A stretch of DNA of 64,000 nt from Codonopsis lanceolata (taxonomy: Eukaryota; Streptophyta; Magnoliopsida; Asterales; Campanulaceae), in contig CM028383.1 of the NCBI GenBank assembly GCA_013146195.2, positions 19,739,642 through 19,803,641 of the forward strand, read 5' to 3'. The translations under genes and the position numbers were made by a program. Under the pieces are notes generated by a model, which was not told the origin of the DNA, did not search any database, and worked only from the letters and a program-made list of their open reading frames with translations. Each line of letters opens with the position of its first letter. Position 1 is the stretch's first letter. Shown here piece after piece: positions 58,201-64,000 of this stretch.

Positions 58201-58598
58201 TTAAAGGCCTTTTTTGTTGTAGTGTATATCCACATTTGAAAACCTAGGGTTCATGACAACTCTAGCAACCCTAGAAATTTCATCCATTGACCTCACATAG
58301 CAAGAATGATTGTTTCCCTAGGGTCAATGGAGCCAAAAGAAGAAGAAATAGGGGTAGAAACTTACCTTTGTTCAGTCCTCTCAAGCCACAATCCTGAAAT
58401 TCTTGGTGGGGGTGTTGTTCTCCTTGACCTCCTCTTCAAAACTATGGTGTAGATTGGGGGAAGAAGGTCCCAAGCTATGGCCTCCAAGATTGAACCCTCA
58501 AGAACCCTAGAAATCTCCTCTCTTAAGCTCTCTAAGGTGTCTCCCACGTTTTTGTGGAGTGTAGGCAGAAAATGGGAGGTTTAAGTGGTGTTTTGTGG

Positions 58599-58608
58599 CT
58601 TATATATG
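58599..58608 (-). promoter_or_regulatory. TATA box of the Tekay-like LTR
   Basis: On the minus strand CATATATAAG, followed downstream by CCACAAAACACC. It marks the U3/R border, about 1.0 kb from the LTR start at 59,623. Confidence 0.55.
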
Positions 58609-59623
58609 ATAGAAAGAAAGTGGGTGTAGGTTAGATTAATGAGAATGTTTCTCTCTAATTAGCCACACTAATCCACATCTAAAACACCAATAGATGGTTA
58701 GGACATGTCTTAGGTTAGTTAGGAGGGTTTAGGATTAGTTTAGGATGGGTTTGGGTGGGGATAGTTTGGACAACTTGGCAAAACCATCAAAAATTCCCGT
58801 AACAGGGCATAGCTAGGATGCGGTCGCATGGTTCCTCTTCCATGCGAGCGCTTTGACCATCCCGATTTCACCATTTCCAATTTCAATTTCCTTGCTTCGC
58901 TCGTTTGTGGTCCTTCCGCACGCAACAAGCAAAAGTCGTAAAGCTTCGAAACGGCCTATAATTCAACCCTTAATGTTCTCATACTCTTAACTAATCACAA
59001 AAGTCTCAAACCACCCTCAAAGTGGGTCTAAATCCCCATAAACAACACAGAGACAACCCGGAGCAAAACCGACGCAAGGCGCGACATCTCGCTAATGAAA
59101 CATCGAATGAAACCACAAATCGACGGGCAACAACCCATGATTGTAAACACCTAAAAGGGCTAAAAAATAGGCCTGAATGCCTCTCAGATGATGAACAACA
59201 GATAGGAGAAAAGGACTCCCGAAGGGCGAGACGATCACCTGGCTTAATCTCAAACTACGCGATAAGGAGAATTGCTATCCTCGAAGCGTCAAAACTTCAC
59301 GAGACTTGAGAAATGCATCCAAATAGATGTCTAATGCATCTAAACATGTTATTTAATCATCATGTAAAGATCTGGGACCAAATCGAGGTCAGGAACACAA
59401 AACCCGAATAAACTCTCAATCGCGTCGCATTTCGACTATCGTCGGGTCACGACTCTTGACTTTAGCAAGTCAACAACTATATGACATTTCTTAAAAGTGT
59501 TTTAGTCTTAATGTGATCTCTCATACACATTTAGACTCTCTCAAAAACCCAACGAGCAATCAACCAAAGAAGAAATGCGAGCATTGCACGCAATTCAAGC
59601 TAACCGGAAATCGGGATCTTACA

Positions 59624-59641
59624 TCCTCTCCCCCTTAAAAA
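59624..59641 (-). other. Polypurine tract of the Tekay-like element
   Basis: Minus strand AAGGGGGAGAGGA directly precedes the LTR start TGTAAGATCCC. This shows that 44,163-59,623 is the 3' LTR and that internal sequence lies to the right. Confidence 0.8.
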
Positions 59642-61450
59642 GAATTCGTCCCGAATTCTAAACCGTATCTCAAACCAATGCTAGGTCATCACCTCAACAT
59701 GGAATATCCAGACACCGCTATGGTGTCTCACAATCCCGAGTGAACACTCGATGCTCAAAACCATAAACCTAGACTCAGTCTCCGAGTCTACCATCACAGT
59801 AACCAAACCAAGTATATGATGATCAAACTACCATGATCCAAATTCAGGTCTCAAGACCTCTCAATAGGCACAACAACACTAAACTCTCTTTAGATTGGAA
59901 ATAATATGACTCATATTCGAGTCGTGAAAACACATACGAACAAAACTAACCAAATCTCGTACACAAACCCCAAAGTTTAACATGGAAACAAGTTCAAGCA
60001 TATTATAAACATTTAACTACCGAAACTATTTGTCCCGGGGTACATCATAAAATTCGCGCATAACCGATCTTAAGTCACAAGAAGTAATAATTGCCTATAG
60101 AGCAATTCTCAACCAAATCAGAGGCAATCAAGTTGACATTTCAAGCCACGCAATAATACTCGATCTCCCTATCAGCGGGTAAGAACACATAAGAGCACAA
60201 CAATGAAATGTTTTGAAAATTCTTTCCATTTATGTCCATTCCATTTGGTAATGGGTATAGTCAATTTCTACCATAACTCATACCAATCCTAGTCCAACAA
60301 CGAACCTCTTTTGATCACCAACTTAGGGTACCGACTAAATTGGATATTCAAAAGCTTCCGTTGCAAGGATGCGAAGGTTCATGATTAAAAAGTTTTAAGC
60401 ATCCTTCAATAGTCTCCTATGCTAATGAAATGAATGAGCAGGAGATAAAAATGATGAAATGATAATTTAATATACTATAATGTAGATGCACCAAGTAGGT
60501 GTCCCCTACAACTAATGCACATAACTGAATGAAATAAAGTCAAGTAACAAGGTCTATTACCTTGACAAACAACAATCATATTTATCACAATACTCGTGCA
60601 CCTAGCACACAACCATGAAAACTCGCTAGAAGTCACCACGTACCGACGCGACTACTAGTAGTCGTAACGTCTATACTCCACAATCCCAACCTTTCTTAAA
60701 TTCTAGACCAAGGTTACAACCGACTTATATTCTAACGTCCCCAAAACACCAAAACTTCAACAAAATTGCGGTGAAACATCATACTTGTTCACGCACTAAA
60801 ATCAACCCATAGATCGCAATACTTAACTTTCGCACTTATCGAGTGTATCCTACTCGCATAATAATCATAATCAATATTATAGATGTATATTATTCATCAC
60901 CTTAAAGATATCCCCTAGGATATATACCGAGTATCATATCAAATCGATAAGTATCATCATACAATTCATGCTTCCTATATATACATATATATACAAATAT
61001 TCATACCCGACTCTTAATATAGGCCTACAAATGAACCCCATAAAACCATTGGTTACTATCGTCAGTAACATAAATTCATCCTCAATGCTCTATATATATA
61101 GTATAGTCCTATATATACATAGACTACACAAGAATCCACAAACCATGTGTGATTACCTACCGGCAACTCACAAATCAAACAATATCACATACCAACACCA
61201 TATTGGGCTTTATCCCCAATCAACAATAAACCAACAATATGCAATACACCATGTAATATATGAATGAGCACATAGCTACCGATAAGACATGTACTCATAA
61301 TAACAATAATAGTAACGGTATAATATATATACGAGAACGCACCTTCCTATTCGATAGGTTTCAAAACTCCGCAATGGCCAACCGCCACGCCAAGCACACC
61401 GACCTCAAACTCTAGGCCGACCATCACCATCTCTTGGAGCCACCCGATTG
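59642..61450 (-). other. Internal non-coding part of the Tekay-like element
   Basis: No protease, reverse transcriptase or integrase motif is seen on either strand. AT-rich with TATATA-type tracts near 60,980 and 61,090. An autonomous relative would have pol here, so about 3.5-4 kb is absent. Confidence 0.5.
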
Positions 61451-61484
61451 TCGACTAGTACTCCCAAACCGATTAATCCCTTTT

Positions 61485-62263
61485 CGGGCAATCTTACGAA
61501 CATGATCACCGCCACAAGCAAAGCACTTTCCGCCTTGCCCTAACATCTCGTTTCTGCATGTCCCGTCTCATACAAAATTACATATCAACTCACCGCCTCG
61601 CTGCCTCCGACTAGAGGTAGGAACATCACTGCCTACCAAAGACGTGTGATTCCTTGATTAACTTTCCGAGGTGCTACTTGCCTCCCAATATTATCATCGC
61701 TCTTAATAGCCCTCGAGGTTTTCGAGCATACTCCTCGGTCTAACTCCATCGCATAAGCACGATCCACAAAGATCTCGGTAATCTCGTGAGTCGTAGGGAA
61801 TAAGCCGCCACGATACTTCATCTTTAGCCTTTTACAAACCGGTGGGTCTTCTTAGCCTCATCGGTACTAAGTAACCACGCAACGAGCCAACTCGTGAATT
61901 TCGGCTGAATACCGAGCCACGCCATATCTCCTTGTTCAGCGTAATGAATTCCATTTATCTTCTTTCCCAAACTATTGCCGAATAAACTCGTGCCCTAAAC
62001 TCCATCATGAAATTTTCCCACACTTGGGGCACTCCAAAGTGTTCCAATTATCTCGTAATACATGCCACCAATGGTCACCGCACCACTCAATGTAAACACC
62101 GCTAGGGTCACCATCTCTATCGACGCATAACCCATAACTTCAAAGATCTTTTTCCATGATTTCTAACCAATGTTCTGGGCTAGAAGCATCGGGCCCTCCA
62201 TCGGCCTCCTCAGTTCCAACTTCAAGAATCTCCCAAGTATAAGGGAATCATTCTCCCCTTAAA
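61485..62263 (-). pseudogene. gag remnant of the Tekay-like element
   Basis: Read right to left in changing frames: ASSPEHWLEIMEK near 62,165, then FGKEDKWNSLR and VARYSAEIHELARCVVTY near 61,950-61,880, KMKYRGGLFPTTHEITEIFV and DRAYAMELDRGVCSK (61,821-61,700), and a degenerate zinc knuckle CFACGGDHVRKIA at 61,540-61,490. The order and wording match chromovirus (Tekay/Del) gag, with ELARYV, GLKPKYR and VDRAxxxE landmarks. Several stops and frame changes; cut at the right by the gap. Confidence 0.75.
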
Positions 62264-62363
62264 NNNNNNNNNNNNNNNNNNNNNNNNNNNNNNNNNNNNN
62301 NNNNNNNNNNNNNNNNNNNNNNNNNNNNNNNNNNNNNNNNNNNNNNNNNNNNNNNNNNNNNNN
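62264..62363. other. Assembly gap of 100 N
   Basis: A run of 100 N between the Tekay-like gag remnant and a Copia LTR whose first two bases are lost in the gap. Confidence 0.99.
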
Positions 62364-63613
62364 TTTGATTCTTATGTTAAATTTATATCGATCGGTACAT
62401 TACATTAGTTTTATACTTGATGGCTAATCGGGCTGCGTATCGATTAGCGTGGCAGCTGTGTATAGAACTTTGCCTTGTATAGTTTTTGTAGGACTCTTTT
62501 CGGGTTCGGAAGACCACTTTCTCGGCTTCAGGAAGACACCTTTCGAAAGCTTAAGATCGGTAGACCTCGTGTCGGTGATGCTGCTTCTACGTGTCCTCTT
62601 CGGCATAAAGCTAGGCTGGATTAATTCAAACTTATTTCCATATATTATTTGAATTAATCCAAGTCATTCGACATGTCAAGCCGCAGAAAGCAACTTTCAG
62701 CGAGGAAGACTTTTACGTCTGAGCGATGAAAGCGATAAAAGCGGTATCCCCCACTTCGCTTCATCTCTCGGATCGACACCAAATCGCCCACCTTTTGAAG
62801 ATCTCGAAATGATTATACGCTGGATATACGTGAAGCGAAATTCCTTGGTGACCCCATGCATTTAATGCATTTATGAATAAATTTGTTGAAGCCTTCGTCC
62901 TCTCAACGGATTCTTTTGAAGTGCACTGCTTTAAATCGCCATTGAAGGCTGGAACAACGGACAAGCATGCATGAGAATCAATCGAACACTTAAAGAATTG
63001 CTCTGAATCTATACAACTCCAAGTCTTTATTCGGCTCGGTGCATTCAATAGATCCTCAGCAGATCTAGAAGTCCTCGTCAACAACAAGAAGGCTGCTCTT
63101 CAACATTTATTGTTTTATTCTTCTTGTTGTTTACTTCCATTAACTATATACTTGCGAATTAAATATCTTGTATTTCTGAGATATTTAATTCCATAGACAA
63201 ACACAAGTCAATATTTTGTACCACGATCCATTAGGGATATTCTTTGTAATTGATCTAAGTGGAAAACATAGTGCACAATTTAAATCAAGGTTGGCTGCCT
63301 TGGTGGTGGGCGTAGCACTATTTACGGTGTGAACCATCTCAAAATACTTGTGTTATTTCCTTACGTTTGTCTATTACTTGAGCGCATAGTTTCCTTGTTC
63401 ATTATATCCATTTATTGAGAACTTAAGTAATAATGTAAAAGGTCTAGGTAGTCCTTATCGGCGGACACTGGAACAATTTTCTTGAAGGTCTTCCGCTACT
63501 TGAAACTTTTCATAGATTCAAGTAACTTTCAAGGAACTTACTTAAAAGTTTTAAAGTGTTAATAAGCTATTCAACCCCCTTCTAGCTTATTATTGTGCTC
63601 ATTGGGACCCACA
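62364..63613 (+). repeat. 5' LTR of a Copia element
   Basis: Matches the solo LTR at 34,567-35,837 along its length (GATTCTTATGTTA, GGCTGCGTATCGATTAGCGT, GGTCCTTATCGGC-like end part, TAGCTTATTATTGTGC and ATTGGGACCCACA). Only the first bases are missing at the gap. It differs from that copy by many small indels. Confidence 0.88.
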
Positions 63614-63615
63614 AT

Positions 63616-63627
63616 TGGTATCGAGCC
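63616..63627 (+). other. Copia primer-binding site
   Basis: TGGTATCGAGCC follows the LTR end ACA by two bases. The family form, complementary to initiator tRNA-Met, is TGGTATCAGAGCC; here CAGAG reads CGAG, one base short. Confidence 0.8.
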
Positions 63628-63681
63628 ATACTCTTTGAAAACAAGTTTTCCTAGATTAAACTCTTGAGAGATACGACATAA

Positions 63682-64000
63682 TGGCACAAACACACTATAT
63701 CTTTGCCTACATCTAATGCTAACCACGTCCCAATATTGGACGAAGGTCATTTTGATGTATGGAAGGATAAAGTAATGAGATTCATGAACTCTATTGACAA
63801 GATTATGGAAATGTGTCCTTTGCTGAGGTCAACATATACCAATGAAGGCAAATCTTCTCGCCTCCATCATTTGGGAACCTGCGAGAAGTTCCTAAAGAAG
63901 AATCGAGAATGGACGGAGGGCGATAGAAAGGCTGGTTGAACTTGCCGGTAAAGCAATCAACATAATCACCGACTCTCTAGAACAAGCACATACAACAGTG
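63682..64000 (+). pseudogene. Start of a Copia gag (runs off the window)
   Basis: An ATG at 63,682 opens MAQTHY; after a frame change the frame from 63,703 reads NHVPILDEGHFDVWKDKVMR and FMNSIDKIMEMC. DGxxFxxWKxxMxxFL is the typical entry of plant Copia gag. Past the stop at 63,939, sequence such as RLVELAGKAINIITDSL continues in another frame. Continuation lies outside the window, so whether the element is intact cannot be judged. Confidence 0.65.

Larger units (their letters stand above)
47097..58224 (+). mobile_element. Pack-type CACTA (En/Spm) transposon carrying host gene fragments
   Basis: An 11.1 kb element with perfect 15 bp terminal inverted repeats, CACTACAACAAAAAA at 47,097 and its complement ending at 58,224. 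It is flanked by the 3 bp duplication TAT (47,094-47,096 and 58,225-58,227), as known for CACTA elements. Both ends carry dense subterminal copies of ACAACGTT. No TNP2-type transposase or TNPA-like frame is visible, so it is non-autonomous. Its interior holds exon-intron fragments of at least six unrelated plant genes, all plus strand, plus a retrocopied pseudogene on the minus strand. It sits within the transcribed part of a Tekay-like LTR. Confidence 0.93.
44163..59623 (-). repeat. 3' LTR of the Tekay-like element (about 4.3 kb without the CACTA insert)
   Basis: On the minus strand it starts TGTAAGATCCCGATTTCCGG and ends GGGTTGGGTCGTCACA, TG...CA ends. Removing 47,097-58,224 and one target-site copy leaves about 4.33 kb, which is long but within the range known for Tekay/Del elements. 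U3 (about 1 kb) ends at a minus-strand TATA box at 58,608. The plus-strand stretch 45,840-47,090 is AT-rich without coding potential. Confidence 0.75.
44163..62263 (-). mobile_element. Tekay-like Ty3/gypsy element with very long LTR, gag-only as seen
   Basis: Minus-strand element. Its 3' LTR spans 59,623 down to 44,163 and contains the CACTA transposon. The polypurine tract adjoins it at 59,624, and a gag remnant lies at 62,263-61,480. Between gag and the polypurine tract there are only 1.8 kb without pol motifs, so pol has been deleted or was never present. The other LTR would lie beyond the gap at 62,264. The 5 bp left flank is GCTAC (44,158-44,162); its partner is not visible. Confidence 0.7.

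Noticed and set aside
47097..58224. A CACTA transposase hidden in the element
   Set aside because: No TNP2-like frame or motif was found on either strand; all long recognisable stretches belong to captured genes.

Overview
The window looks like transposon-packed intergenic DNA of a flowering plant, probably a eudicot. The evidence is plant L1-type LINEs with an RNase H domain, Tat/Ogre-like and Tekay-like Ty3/gypsy elements, Copia LTRs, a CACTA transposon, and fragments of plant gene families (ARF, bHLH, CRM domain). I see no intact host gene. Almost every kilobase can be assigned to mobile elements inserted into one another, and several insertions can be ordered because their target-site duplications (TSDs) are still readable.

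Layout. 1-7.2 kb: AT-rich repeats, including a ~1.5 kb tandem duplication and a 149 bp duplication. 7.2-13.0 kb: a full-length, decayed L1-type LINE on the minus strand with a 14 bp TSD. 13.6-32.3 kb: a Tat/Ogre-like, gag-only element arranged LTR-internal-LTR-(gap)-internal-LTR, with a 5 bp TSD only at the outer ends. Its first LTR carries a solo Tekay-like LTR (15.4-18.8 kb), and its internal region carries long arrays of small hairpins. The LINE and this element together split one unidentified minus-strand gene into three pieces (32.67-32.30, 13.57-13.04 and ~7.22 kb). 33.3-44.2 kb: a second Tat/Ogre-like element with gag and partial reverse transcriptase, interrupted by a second LINE (33.5-40.6 kb), which is itself interrupted by a solo Copia LTR (34.6-35.8 kb). 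44.2-62.3 kb: a minus-strand Tekay-like element with an LTR of about 4.3 kb and a gag remnant. Inside that LTR lies an 11.1 kb CACTA transposon (47.1-58.2 kb). 62.4-64.0 kb: the 5' LTR, primer-binding site and gag start of a Copia element. Two 100-N gaps (27,633-27,732 and 62,264-62,363) lie within repeats.

The most notable object is the CACTA element. Its terminal repeats and 3 bp TSD are clear, I see no transposase, and its cargo is exon-intron fragments of at least six unrelated host genes, all on the plus strand: glutathione reductase, a bHLH factor, a PYROXD2-like oxidoreductase, an auxin response factor, the PurE domain of AIR carboxylase, and a CRM-domain (CAF-like) splicing factor. 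A near full-length processed pseudogene of cytosolic pyruvate kinase has landed inside the glutathione reductase fragment. It is a Pack-type CACTA.

The second notable object is the hairpin array in the Tat/Ogre-like internal region: dozens of units with a conserved GGAT loop, a ~31 bp period, and stem arms that change together so that pairing is kept. Recurrent copy-to-copy differences at CAG and CTG sites suggest that some apparent frameshifts may be base-calling artefacts.
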